DNA of 64,000 nt, from contig JALJOM010000003.1 in NCBI GenBank assembly GCA_024304885.1, forward strand, positions 1,398,110 through 1,462,109, in the 5' to 3' direction. The position numbers and the translations under genes are program-made. This stretch comes from Beijerinckiaceae bacterium (GTDB lineage: Bacteria; Pseudomonadota; Alphaproteobacteria; Rhizobiales; Beijerinckiaceae). Under the pieces are notes generated by a model. That model saw only the letters and a list, made by a program, of their open reading frames with translations, made no database searches and had not been told where the DNA came from. Numbering within the stretch: position 1 is the stretch's first letter; each line of letters starts with the position of its first letter. Below are positions 18,961 to 27,178 of the stretch, in pieces.

Positions 18961-20043
18961 TCAGCAGCTGAGGCCCGAGACGAGGTTCGGCATGTCGAGC
19001 GGCCGGAACCCGTAATGGGTCAGCCACCGGACGTCCGCCTCGAAGAACGCCCTTAGATCCGGCATGCCGTATTTCAGCATTGCGAGCCGGTCGATGCCCA
19101 TGCCCCAGGCGAAGCCCTGGTAGATCTCGGGATCGAGGCCGCAATTGGCGAGCACGTTCGGGTGCACCATGCCGCAGCCGAGAATCTCAAGCCAGTCCTC
19201 GCCCTCGCCGAACCGGATCTCGCCGCCCTTGCGGGAGCATTGGATATCGACCTCCATCGAGGGCTCGGTGAAAGGGAAGAAGCTCGGCCGGAACCGCATC
19301 TTCACGTCGGCGACCTCGAAGAAGGCCTTGCAGGATTCCTCGAGGACCCATTTCAGGTGGCCGAGGTGGGCGGAACGGTCGATGACCAGGCCCTCGACCT
19401 GGTGGAACATCGGCGTATGGGTCTGGTCGGAATCGCAGCGATAGGTGCGGCCCGGGCAGATCACCCGGATCGGCGGCTTCTGCGCGAGCATGGTGCGGAC
19501 CTGGACCGGGCTCGTATGGGTGCGCAGGAGCTTACGCGTCCCGTCGGGGCCGGGCGCGAAGAAGAACGTGTCGTGCATCTCGCGCGCCGGATGGTCCGGC
19601 GGGAAATTCAGCTTGGTGAAGTTGTAGTCGTCGCTCTCGATGTCGGGGCCTTCCGCGATCGAGAACCCGAGGTCGGCGAAGATTGCGGCGAGCTCGTCCA
19701 TGACCTGGCTGATCGGATGGATACGGCCCGTCTCCGCCGGCTGAGCCCGGGCGGGAAGCGTCACGTCGAGCGTCTCGGTCGCGAGCCTGGCTTCGAGCGC
19801 CGCCTCCTTCAGGACGGTGCGGCGCTCCGCCAAGGCCTCGGCGACCTTGTCCTTCAGCGCATTGACGAGCGCACCGCGGGCCTTGCGCTCCTCGGGCGCC
19901 ATCGTGCCGAGCCTCGCGAGGAGTGCCGAGATCGATCCTTTCTTGCCGAGCGCCGCGACGCGAACCGCCTCGAGCGCCGCCTCGTCGGATGCAGCCGCGA
20001 TCTCCGCGAGCGTTCGGGCCTCGAGCTCTGTCACGTCGTCCAT
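18961..20043 (-). CDS. pheS: Phenylalanine--tRNA ligase alpha subunit
   Basis: 360 residues from the ATG at 20043 (an upstream in-frame start at 20076 is possible). The N-terminal coiled coil (about 1-90) is followed by the class II core: motif 1 around [19 protein letters not shown], motif 2 [19 protein letters not shown] and motif 3 [18 protein letters not shown]. The Phe-binding TRTHTSPVQ-like segment reads [14 protein letters not shown]. It should work as an alpha2beta2 tetramer with PheT, but no pheT follows: a cupin gene and ftsH do. It is divergent from the peroxidase gene. Confidence 0.96.
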   Translation of the reverse strand: MDDVTELEARTLAEIAAASDEAALEAVRVAALGKKGSISALLARLGTMAPEERKARGALVNALKDKVAEALAERRTVLKEAALEARLATETLDVTLPARAQPAETGRIHPISQVMDELAAIFADLGFSIAEGPDIESDDYNFTKLNFPPDHPAREMHDTFFFAPGPDGTRKLLRTHTSPVQVRTMLAQKPPIRVICPGRTYRCDSDQTHTPMFHQVEGLVIDRSAHLGHLKWVLEESCKAFFEVADVKMRFRPSFFPFTEPSMEVDIQCSRKGGEIRFGEGEDWLEILGCGMVHPNVLANCGLDPEIYQGFAWGMGIDRLAMLKYGMPDLRAFFEADVRWLTHYGFRPLDMPNLVSGLSC

Positions 20044-20196
20044 GGTCGCTTGTACCTTTCGGGTCGTGGTGTTCATGCCATCCAGTCGCGGCGATGTCGA
20101 GACGTGCGCTTGTGCCGCAGCGCAGCGTGAAAATTGACAAGCCAGCGCTCGCCGGCTAAGGGAGCGGCGTCATCCCGCATCCTCGAGGAAGGTCCC

Positions 20197-21237
20197 ATGG
20201 CGAAGCGCTTCGGAGCTGCTTTCGTGTCGCTCTGTATTGTCTTTATTACGCCTGCCGGGGCCGAGGACGCGCTTCTCGCCGCCGCGCGGAACCTCTTCGA
20301 GCCGATCCCGCTCACGCCGCCCGAGCTGCCCGGCAATCCGGCGACGCTGGAGAAGGTCGAGCTCGGAAAGATGCTCTTCTTCGAGCCGCGGCTGTCCGCG
20401 AGCCATGCGATCAGCTGCAATTCCTGCCACAATCTCGGCCTCGGCGGGGCCGACGGCGCGCCGACCTCGGTCGGGCATCGCTGGCAGCGCGGCGGGCGCA
20501 ATGCACCGACCGTGCTGAACGCGGGCTTCAACCTCGCCCAGTTCTGGGACGGCCGCGCCAAGGACCTCGAGGAGCAGGCGGGCGGGCCGATCGTCAACCC
20601 GATCGAGATGGCTTCCACCGAGACCGACGTGGTCGCGCTGCTGCGGACCATTCCCGGATATGGCGTGGCCTTCGCCGGGGCATTTCCCGGCGATCCGAGC
20701 CCGGTGACGCTCGACAATGCGCAAAAGGCGATCGCGCTCTTCGAGGCGACGCTGATTACCCCGAATGCGCCGTTCGACCGCTATCTCCGCGGCGATCACG
20801 ACGCCTTGACCGCGAAGCAGAAGGCCGGCCTCGCCCTCTTCATGGAGAAGGGCTGCGCCGATTGCCACAACGGCCAGAACATCGGCGGCGGCATGTATGC
20901 GCGGTTCGGCGCGACCATCAAGCCCGGAGCCGAGCTCCTGCCGCCGGACGACAAGGGCCGCGCGACGGTCACGAAGGACGCCGACGACACCTATGTCTAC
21001 AAGGTTCCGACGCTGCGCAACATCACCCTCACCGCGCCCTATTTCCACACCGGCAAGATCTGGAGCCTGAAGGAGGCGGTCGCCTCGATGGGCGCGATCC
21101 AGAAAGGCGAGCAGCTCTCGAAGGACGAGGTCGAGAAGATCACGGCCTTTCTCGAGAGCCTGACGGGCGAGCAGCCGAAGGTGACCTATCCGATCCTGCC
21201 GCCCGACGGCGCGACCTCGCCGCGCCCCGCGCTGTAG
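20197..21237 (+). CDS. Di-haem cytochrome c peroxidase (MauG/CcpA family)
   Basis: 346 residues from the ATG at 20197, set by AGGAAGG just upstream. A signal peptide (about 1-22, ending PAGAED) sends it to the periplasm. Two c-type haem sites are seen, CNSCH in the N-terminal domain and CADCH in the C-terminal one, with the late PYFHTGKIWSLKEAV segment supplying the distal region. It reduces H2O2 with electrons from small cytochromes. A Crp/Fnr-type gene lies 120 bp downstream in the same direction and could link it to oxygen or peroxide. Confidence 0.92.
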   Translation: MAKRFGAAFVSLCIVFITPAGAEDALLAAARNLFEPIPLTPPELPGNPATLEKVELGKMLFFEPRLSASHAISCNSCHNLGLGGADGAPTSVGHRWQRGGRNAPTVLNAGFNLAQFWDGRAKDLEEQAGGPIVNPIEMASTETDVVALLRTIPGYGVAFAGAFPGDPSPVTLDNAQKAIALFEATLITPNAPFDRYLRGDHDALTAKQKAGLALFMEKGCADCHNGQNIGGGMYARFGATIKPGAELLPPDDKGRATVTKDADDTYVYKVPTLRNITLTAPYFHTGKIWSLKEAVASMGAIQKGEQLSKDEVEKITAFLESLTGEQPKVTYPILPPDGATSPRPAL

Positions 21238-21357
21238 GTTCGGGCGGAGGCCCGGCGGGGCGACGTCCCGCCGGCCGCTCGATTTTCCGGCTCTTGTGCT
21301 ATTCTCGCGGTGCATCCACGGATTGGCCGTTGCACAATCCGATTCGAGCGAGCCGCC

Positions 21358-22047
21358 ATGCAGAGCCTTGCCCGCGTCCCCTTCTTCAAGGACGTCACCG
21401 ACCTCGATTTCGAGCGTTTCGACCGGCGCTGCACCTGGAAGCGCTTCGAGGAGGGCGCGACCGTCGTCGATTTCGAGGACGAATCCTCCGACGTCTATTT
21501 CATCATCACCGGGGAGGTTCGCGTCCTGATCCGGACCGTCGCCGGGAAAGAGGTGATCCTCGGCGAGATCAAGGCCGGCCAGTTCTTCGGCGAGATGGCG
21601 GCGATCGACGCGGTGAAGCGCTCGGCCAATGTCACGGCGCTCACGCGCTCCGAGGTCTGCATCATGCCGCCCGCCGTGTTCCGCGAGGTGATCTTCGCCT
21701 CGCAGGCGACCTGCGAGCGGATCCTGCGGCTCTTCACCGGACGCATCCGGGAGCTCAACGCGAGGCTCACCGAGCATTCGATTTTCGACCTGAAGCACCG
21801 GCTCTATTCCGAGTTGCTCCGCGCGGCGCACCCGAGGCCCGGGAAGCCCAACGAGCGCGCGGTGACGCCGCCGCCCTTCCATCACGTGCTCGCCGCGCGG
21901 ATCGGCTGCCGCCGCGAGCAGGTGACCCGCGAGCTGTCGGCCATGGCGCAGGAAGGCCTCGTCGAGAAGACCCGGGGCGCCTTGGTTCTCTTGAAGCCTC
22001 ACGTGCTCGAGACCCGCCTCTCGGAAGCTATGCGCGAGGGGGGCTAG
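21358..22047 (+). CDS. Crp/Fnr-family transcription regulator
   Basis: 229 residues from the ATG at 21358. The cyclic-nucleotide-binding beta roll covers about 10-125, with GEVRVLIRTVAGKEVILGEI, then AGQFFGEMAAID and RSANVTAL. A C-terminal winged helix follows (HVLAARIGCRREQVTRELSA). No N-terminal Fe-S cysteine cluster is present, so it is Crp-like rather than Fnr-like. The RSANV position of the phosphate-binding cassette is close to the cAMP-binding consensus. It lies between the peroxidase and the ABC transporter genes, either of which may be its target. Confidence 0.92.
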   Translation: MQSLARVPFFKDVTDLDFERFDRRCTWKRFEEGATVVDFEDESSDVYFIITGEVRVLIRTVAGKEVILGEIKAGQFFGEMAAIDAVKRSANVTALTRSEVCIMPPAVFREVIFASQATCERILRLFTGRIRELNARLTEHSIFDLKHRLYSELLRAAHPRPGKPNERAVTPPPFHHVLAARIGCRREQVTRELSAMAQEGLVEKTRGALVLLKPHVLETRLSEAMREGG

Positions 22048-22073
22048 CGCACTTGGTGTCCGAGGCACCTGCC

Positions 22074-23153
22074 ATGCCTCTGCTGCGGCTCGAGCATGTC
22101 ACGAAGCGCCACGGTGGGTTCACTGCCGTGAACGACGTGTCGCTCACCATAGGAAAGGGTGAGCTCTTCGCCCTTCTCGGACCGTCGGGCTGCGGCAAGA
22201 CCACGCTCTTGCGCCTCGTCGCCGGCTTCGAGACCCCGGACCAAGGCCGCGTCCTCATCGACGGCGAGGAGGTGACGGAGGTGCCGGCGCATCGGCGTCC
22301 CGTCAACATGATGTTCCAGTCCTATGCGCTCTTCCCGCATATGAGCGTCGAGAAGAACATCGCCTTCGGCCTAGTCCAGGACGGGTTGCCGAAAAAGGAG
22401 ATCGCGGCGCGGGTCGCCGACGGCCTGCGCCTCGTCCAGCTCGAGGGGCTCGGCGCGCGGCGCCCGGATCGATTGTCGGGCGGCCAGAGGCAGCGCGTGG
22501 CGCTCGCCCGAGCCCTCGTCAAGCGCCCGAAGCTCCTCCTCCTCGACGAGCCGCTCGCCGCGCTCGACAAGCGCCTGCGCGAGGAGACGGGGTTCGAGCT
22601 CGTGCACCTGCAAAAGACGCTCGGCACGACCTTTCTCGTCGTCACCCACGACCAGAAGGAGGCCATGGCCATGGCCGGCCGTATCGCCGTGATGCGTGCC
22701 GGCAGGATCGAACAGATCGGCACCGCCGCCGAGATCTACGAGCGGCCGGCGTCGCGCCACGTCGCCGAGTTCGTGGGCGAGATCAATCTTTTCGACGGGG
22801 AGGTCGTCGGCCCCGACGAGGATCGGCGAAAGGTCGCGACCGCGGCGGGCGTGCTCGATATCGGACCTCGAGCCCGCTTCGCCCCGGGAGCCGCGATCAT
22901 CGTCGCCGTGCGCCCGGAGCGGGTCGTCCTCGCGCGGACCGCGAGCGGCGCGATCGAAGCCAATGCCTTCCCCGGTACGATCGCCGAGAAAGCCTATCTC
23001 GGCGATGTCACGCTCTATCGCGTCGCGATCGCCGCGGGCCTCGTCCTGCGCGCCGCGCGGCCGAATACGGGTCCGGGCGACGAGATGTTCGAGCCCGGCG
23101 ATTCCGTCGTCGCGACCTTCGCGCCGGAGTCCTGCGTGGTCCTGCGGGCATGA
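22074..23153 (+). CDS. Polyamine-type ABC transporter ATP-binding protein
   Basis: 359 residues. Walker A GPSGCGKTT, Q-loop MFQSYALFPHMSV, signature LSGGQRQRVALARAL and Walker B LLLLDEPLAAL, followed by the H-loop VVTHDQKEAM. A C-terminal TOBE domain (about 240-355, with VRPERVVLA) places it in the PotA/PotG group. The start could also be a GTG at 22056. It overlaps the first permease gene by 4 bp (ATGA). With the two permeases it forms a complete membrane core, but no substrate-binding protein is encoded here. Confidence 0.95.
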   Translation: MPLLRLEHVTKRHGGFTAVNDVSLTIGKGELFALLGPSGCGKTTLLRLVAGFETPDQGRVLIDGEEVTEVPAHRRPVNMMFQSYALFPHMSVEKNIAFGLVQDGLPKKEIAARVADGLRLVQLEGLGARRPDRLSGGQRQRVALARALVKRPKLLLLDEPLAALDKRLREETGFELVHLQKTLGTTFLVVTHDQKEAMAMAGRIAVMRAGRIEQIGTAAEIYERPASRHVAEFVGEINLFDGEVVGPDEDRRKVATAAGVLDIGPRARFAPGAAIIVAVRPERVVLARTASGAIEANAFPGTIAEKAYLGDVTLYRVAIAAGLVLRAARPNTGPGDEMFEPGDSVVATFAPESCVVLRA

Positions 23154-24079
23154 TCGCGCGCCACCGACGCCCCGCACAGGCCGGCCGGCTTGTCGTCCTC
23201 GGCTTGCCCTATCTCTGGCTCCTCGCCTTCTTCCTCGCCCCATTCGCGCTCGTGCTCCGGGTCGCCTTGTCGCAATCGGCGCTCGGCCGTCCGCCCTATA
23301 CGCCGGTCTTCGACACGCTCGATCCCGTGATCCTGTCGCAGAAGCTGCGAGAGCTCTCGCTCGATGCCTTCGCCCGGCTTGCCGCGGACTCGCTCTATCT
23401 CGACGCCTATCTCGGCTCCTTGGCGATGGCCGCCGCGGCGACCTTCGTCACGCTCGTCCTCGCCTTTCCGATGGCGCTCGCGATTGCGCGTTCGGACGCG
23501 CGGCTTCGCCCCTTGCTGCTGGTGCTGGTGATCGCGCCGTTCTGGACCAGCGCGCTCGTGCGCGTCTATGCTTTCATCATGATCCTGAAGGACGAGGGCC
23601 TCTTGAACCTCGCCCTTCGCGGCCTCGGCCTGATCGACGCGCCGCTCCATATTTTCGCGACGAATACGGCGGTCCTGATCGGGATCGTCTATGCCTATTT
23701 TCCCTTCATGGTCCTGCCGCTCTATGCCGCCCTCGACGCGCAGGACAAGACGCTACGGGAGGCGGCGGCCGATCTCGGCGCCGCACCGTTGCAGGTCCTC
23801 GCGCGGATCACGCTGCCACTCGCCTGGCCGGGCATCGCCGCCGGCTCGCTCATGGTCTTCATCCCCGCGGTCGGGGAATTCGTCATCCCGGACCTTCTCG
23901 GCGGCTCGGGAACCTTGATGATCGGCACGGTGCTCTGGAGCGATTTCTTCGCCAATCGCGACTGGCCGGCCGCCGCGGCCGCGGCCGTCGTGCTGCTCGC
24001 CTTGCTCGCGGGCCCGCTCGCGCTCTACGAGCGCCTGCAGGTGAAGGACGGAGCGCTGACGCCGAGGGAAACCCCATGA
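23150..24079 (+). CDS. Polyamine-type ABC transporter permease 1 (PotB/PotH-like)
   Basis: 309 residues with six predicted membrane helices. The cytoplasmic EAA loop, EAAADLGAAPLQVLARITLP, contacts the ATPase. The large periplasmic stretch after the first helix (about 45-85) and the PAVGEFVIPDLLGG segment are typical of PotB/PotH. The ATG overlaps the ATPase stop and its own stop overlaps the next permease start, both as ATGA, so the three are one translational unit. Substrate putrescine or spermidine, by family only. Confidence 0.94.
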   Translation: MIARHRRPAQAGRLVVLGLPYLWLLAFFLAPFALVLRVALSQSALGRPPYTPVFDTLDPVILSQKLRELSLDAFARLAADSLYLDAYLGSLAMAAAATFVTLVLAFPMALAIARSDARLRPLLLVLVIAPFWTSALVRVYAFIMILKDEGLLNLALRGLGLIDAPLHIFATNTAVLIGIVYAYFPFMVLPLYAALDAQDKTLREAAADLGAAPLQVLARITLPLAWPGIAAGSLMVFIPAVGEFVIPDLLGGSGTLMIGTVLWSDFFANRDWPAAAAAAVVLLALLAGPLALYERLQVKDGALTPRETP

Positions 24080-24870
24080 GAGGCGCGGCCCCGCTTCCGC
24101 GTGCTTTCGTGCTCTGCCTCGGCTTCCTGTTCCTCTACGCGCCGATCGCGCTCGTAATCCTCTACAGCTTCAATGCCTCGCGCCTCGCGACCGTCTGGGG
24201 CGGTTGGTCGCTACGCTGGTACGGTGCACTTCTCGAGAACGAGCAGCTTCTCGCGAGCGCCGCGACGACGGCCGAGGCCGCCGTCGCCTCGGCGACCATC
24301 GCCACAATTCTCGGCACGCTCGCGGCGATCGCGCTCGATCGTTTCGCGAGGTTCCGGTCCCGCACGCTCTTTGCGGGGATGATCTATGCGCCGCTCGTCC
24401 TGCCCGAGGTCGTGATGGGCCTCGCGCTTCTCCTGCTCTTCGTCTCGCTCGGCCTCGAGCGCGGCTTCGTGACCCTCGTCGTCGCCCATGCGACGCTCGG
24501 CCTCGGCTTCGTGACCGTGATCGTCCGGGCGCGGCTCGTGGGCGTCGATCGGACGCTGGAGGAAGCCGCAGCCGATCTCGGCGCCGGGCCGGTGACGACC
24601 TTCTGCAGGATTACCTTGCCGTTGATCTTTCCCGCCGTCGCGGCGGGCTTCCTGCTCGCGATGACCTTGTCGCTCGACGATCTCGTGCTCGCGAGCTTCA
24701 CCACCGGACCCGGATCGACCACCCTGCCGATGCGCATCTACAGCGAGGTGCGGCTCGGCGTATCGCCCCAGGTCAATGCCGTCTCGACGCTCATGATCGC
24801 CTTCGTGTGGCTGAGCCTCGCGGCGGCCGCGCTCCTCGACCGCTGGCGGCGAAGCACGCGAGTCCCGTGA
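24076..24870 (+). CDS. Polyamine-type ABC transporter permease 2 (PotC/PotI-like)
   Basis: 264 residues from the ATG at 24076, which overlaps the previous stop by four bases. Six helices, an N-terminal YAPIALVILYSFNAS and the EAA loop EEAAADLGAGPVTTFCRITL. The segment SLDDLVLASFTTGPGSTTLP is characteristic of PotC/PotI. It ends the operon. A short palindromic stretch GAGCGCTTTCCGATCGGAC, then GGAAAGTGCTC, close to the second hairpin of repeat A, follows the stop and may serve as terminator. Confidence 0.94.
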   Translation: MRGAAPLPRAFVLCLGFLFLYAPIALVILYSFNASRLATVWGGWSLRWYGALLENEQLLASAATTAEAAVASATIATILGTLAAIALDRFARFRSRTLFAGMIYAPLVLPEVVMGLALLLLFVSLGLERGFVTLVVAHATLGLGFVTVIVRARLVGVDRTLEEAAADLGAGPVTTFCRITLPLIFPAVAAGFLLAMTLSLDDLVLASFTTGPGSTTLPMRIYSEVRLGVSPQVNAVSTLMIAFVWLSLAAAALLDRWRRSTRVP

Positions 24871-24881
24871 CACGCTCACTC

Positions 24882-24928
24882 GAGCGCAAGAGCGCTTTCC
24901 GATCGGACGGAACCGGAAAGTGCTCGGG
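24882..24928 (+). repeat. Isolated second hairpin of repeat A
   Basis: GAGCGCTTTCCGATCGGAC, then GGAACCGGAAAGTGCTC, is the distal hairpin of the interspersed repeat without the core. It lies between the permease end and the convergent YbaK gene, where it could end transcription. Confidence 0.6.
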
Positions 24929-24929
24929 C

Positions 24930-25400
24930 TCAGTCGTGGGTGCTGAAGCGCCCGTGCCGTGCGCCCTCGGTGCAGCGCGCGAACTGCGCATGGGTCAAAT
25001 GGATCAAGGTCGCGTGATCGCCGCCCTCGAGGTAGATGTCCGGCTGGGCCTCGATACTGTCGTCGACGACGACATCGAGCCCGTAGCACTCGCCGGCCGC
25101 CGGAACGGCGCCGAGAGCGCAGTCCTCGAACAATTGCCGAACCTCTTGCTCGGTCGCCAAGGTGACGTCGAAGCCGAGCAGCTTCCCGAGGTCGGGCAGG
25201 TCGATGTGGCGTGAGGCCGGCAGGATCGCAAGGACGAAGCTGTCGCCGTCACGAACGACGACCGCCTTGGCGATTCGCTTGCCGGATATGCCGCTCGCCT
25301 GGGCCGTGCGGCTCGACGACAAGGTCGGCTCGTGCAGGACCACATCGTAGTCGATGTTCTTTCTTTCCAAATAATTCTCGAGCGTTGGAGTGACGGTCAT
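24930..25400 (-). CDS. YbaK/ProX-type aminoacyl-tRNA deacylase
   Basis: 156 residues from the ATG at 25400, preceded by GGAGG. The YbaK/EbsC fold is recognised by the early TLENYLERKNIDYDVVLH, the conserved lysine region ISGKRIAKAVVVRDGD, and late GAVPAAGECYGLDVVVDDSI. These proteins hydrolyse mischarged tRNA in trans (Cys-tRNAPro or Ala-tRNAPro). Which tRNA this one edits cannot be told. Convergent with the ABC operon and divergent from glnA. Confidence 0.9.
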   Translation of the reverse strand: MTVTPTLENYLERKNIDYDVVLHEPTLSSSRTAQASGISGKRIAKAVVVRDGDSFVLAILPASRHIDLPDLGKLLGFDVTLATEQEVRQLFEDCALGAVPAAGECYGLDVVVDDSIEAQPDIYLEGGDHATLIHLTHAQFARCTEGARHGRFSTHD

Positions 25401-25577
25401 CGTGGGTCCTCCGATGCTGGGAGCGAGCCTCGCGACGTCCGGGCCTCGGCGTTGCAGCTGCACTTCACGACCCGGGCCGCGGCTCGATCGTCTGCAAACT
25501 ATATGTCTGCCGCTTGCTGCTCACAATCCGGAATTGGACGAGGTGTCATAGTAACACTAAAGCCAAAAATGCGGAAC

Positions 25578-25607
25578 TAAAGCTTCAGAAACAGCTTTAT
25601 CTTGACA
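25578..25607 (+). promoter_or_regulatory. Palindrome and TTGACA upstream of glnA
   Basis: TAAAGCT-8 bp-AGCTTTA (25578-25584 / 25593-25599) is a perfect 7-bp inverted repeat. TTGACA follows at 25602-25607. The surrounding 25490-25610 stretch is distinctly AT-rich for this genome. It lies about 110 bp before the glnA start. It is likely a promoter with operator; the binding protein is unknown. Confidence 0.45.
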
Positions 25608-25715
25608 AGATGCAGGGAGCTTCGGCGCGACACCAGGTTTCACGTGTGTCAAAATTTCGAACGGGGTAAGAATAAACCATCTCGGCTCTGCCGAGCCACC
25701 CGGGAGGAACACGCG

Positions 25716-27143
25716 ATGTTGTACAATTGCAAGAGCGCGGACGATGTCCTCGAGACGATCAAGAAGCACGCAATCGAGATGGTCGATCTCCGGTTCGCCG
25801 ACCTTCCGGGCTTGTGGCAGCATTTCTCGGTTCCGCCGCGGGCGCTCGATCTCGACAGCTTCGCGGAGGGCGTCGGCTTCGACGGCTCCTCCATTCGCGG
25901 CTTCCAGGAGATTCAGGAAAGCGACATGATGGTGGTTCCGGACCCCGCTACGGCGTTCCTCGATCCGTTCACGGAAGCGCCGACGCTGGTCCTGATCTGC
26001 AACATCCGTGATCCCATCACGCAACAGCCCTACAGCCGCGACGTTCGGCAGGTGGCGCAAAAGGCCGAGACCTACCTCGAGGAGACGGCGATCGGCGACG
26101 TCGCCTATTTCGGTCCGGAGCTCGAGCACTTCGTCTTCAACGACGTGCGCTACGATCAGAGCACCAACTACGGCTATTACGAGATCGACGCGGTCGAGGC
26201 CAATTGGAATGCGGCGACCGGAAGCAGCCCGAACCTCGGTCACAAGCTGCGCCCCAAGGAGGGGTATTTTCCGGTTCCCCCCGCCGACGCCCTCCAGGAT
26301 GCGCGGACCCATATGGTGTCGCTCCTGGAAGCAATCGGCATCGAGGTCGAAGCCCATCACCACGAGGTCGCGACGGGCGGCCAAGGCGAGATCGACATGC
26401 GGTACGCGCCACTGACCCGGATGGCCGACAATGTGATGATCTACAAGTATGTGGTGAAGAATGTCGCGCGCAAGCGGGGCATGACCGCCACCTTCATGCC
26501 GAAGCCTCTGTTCGGCGACAACGGCTCGGGCATGCATGTCCATCAAAGTGTGTGGAAAGGGGGACAACCGATCTTCGCAGGCACCGGCTACGCCGGGTCC
26601 AGCGACGTGATGCGCCACTATATCGGCGGGCTCCTGAAGCACGCCCCGGCATTGCTCGCGATCTGCGCACCGACCGTCAATTCCTACCGTCGGCTCGTGC
26701 CCGGCTTCGAAGCGCCGGTCAATCTCGGCTACTCGGCGCGTAATCGCTCGGCGGCGTGCCGAATCCCCATGTATACGGCGGACCCGAAAGCCAAGCGGGT
26801 GGAGTTCCGCTGCCCGGATCCTGCCTGCAATCCCTACCTGGCGTTCGCGGCGATGTTGATGGCGGGTCTCGACGGCATCCGGACGCGAATCGATCCGGGT
26901 GAAGCGATCGACAAGAATCTCTACGATCTACCGCCGGAGGAGCTCGTCAAGGTGCCGTCGGCGCCGGCCACGCTCGAGGAGGCGCTCGACGCGCTCGAAG
27001 CCGATCATCAATTCCTGCTCGCCGGTGGTGTCTTCACGAAGGACGTCGTAGAGACCCATCTCGCCTACAAGCGGACGCGGGAGATCGACGAGATTCGGCT
27101 ACGCCCGCACCCTTACGAGTTCGTTCTCTACTACGATGTTTGA
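25716..27143 (+). CDS. glnA: Glutamine synthetase, type I
   Basis: 475 residues from the ATG at 25716 (GGGAGG upstream). It makes glutamine from glutamate, ammonia and ATP as a dodecamer. Seen are the beta-grasp N-terminal domain with [18 protein letters not shown], the metal-site stretch [17 protein letters not shown], the ATP site [16 protein letters not shown], the NRSAACRIP loop and the late NLYDLPPEE with the tyrosine that GlnE adenylylates. No glnB lies beside it, unlike the usual alphaproteobacterial glnBA pair, and the N-terminus departs from that type. It may be an additional or acquired copy. Confidence 0.95.
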   Translation: MLYNCKSADDVLETIKKHAIEMVDLRFADLPGLWQHFSVPPRALDLDSFAEGVGFDGSSIRGFQEIQESDMMVVPDPATAFLDPFTEAPTLVLICNIRDPITQQPYSRDVRQVAQKAETYLEETAIGDVAYFGPELEHFVFNDVRYDQSTNYGYYEIDAVEANWNAATGSSPNLGHKLRPKEGYFPVPPADALQDARTHMVSLLEAIGIEVEAHHHEVATGGQGEIDMRYAPLTRMADNVMIYKYVVKNVARKRGMTATFMPKPLFGDNGSGMHVHQSVWKGGQPIFAGTGYAGSSDVMRHYIGGLLKHAPALLAICAPTVNSYRRLVPGFEAPVNLGYSARNRSAACRIPMYTADPKAKRVEFRCPDPACNPYLAFAAMLMAGLDGIRTRIDPGEAIDKNLYDLPPEELVKVPSAPATLEEALDALEADHQFLLAGGVFTKDVVETHLAYKRTREIDEIRLRPHPYEFVLYYDV

Positions 27144-27178
27144 AGAGGGGGCTCGTCGATCCGACGCCGCGTTGCGCG

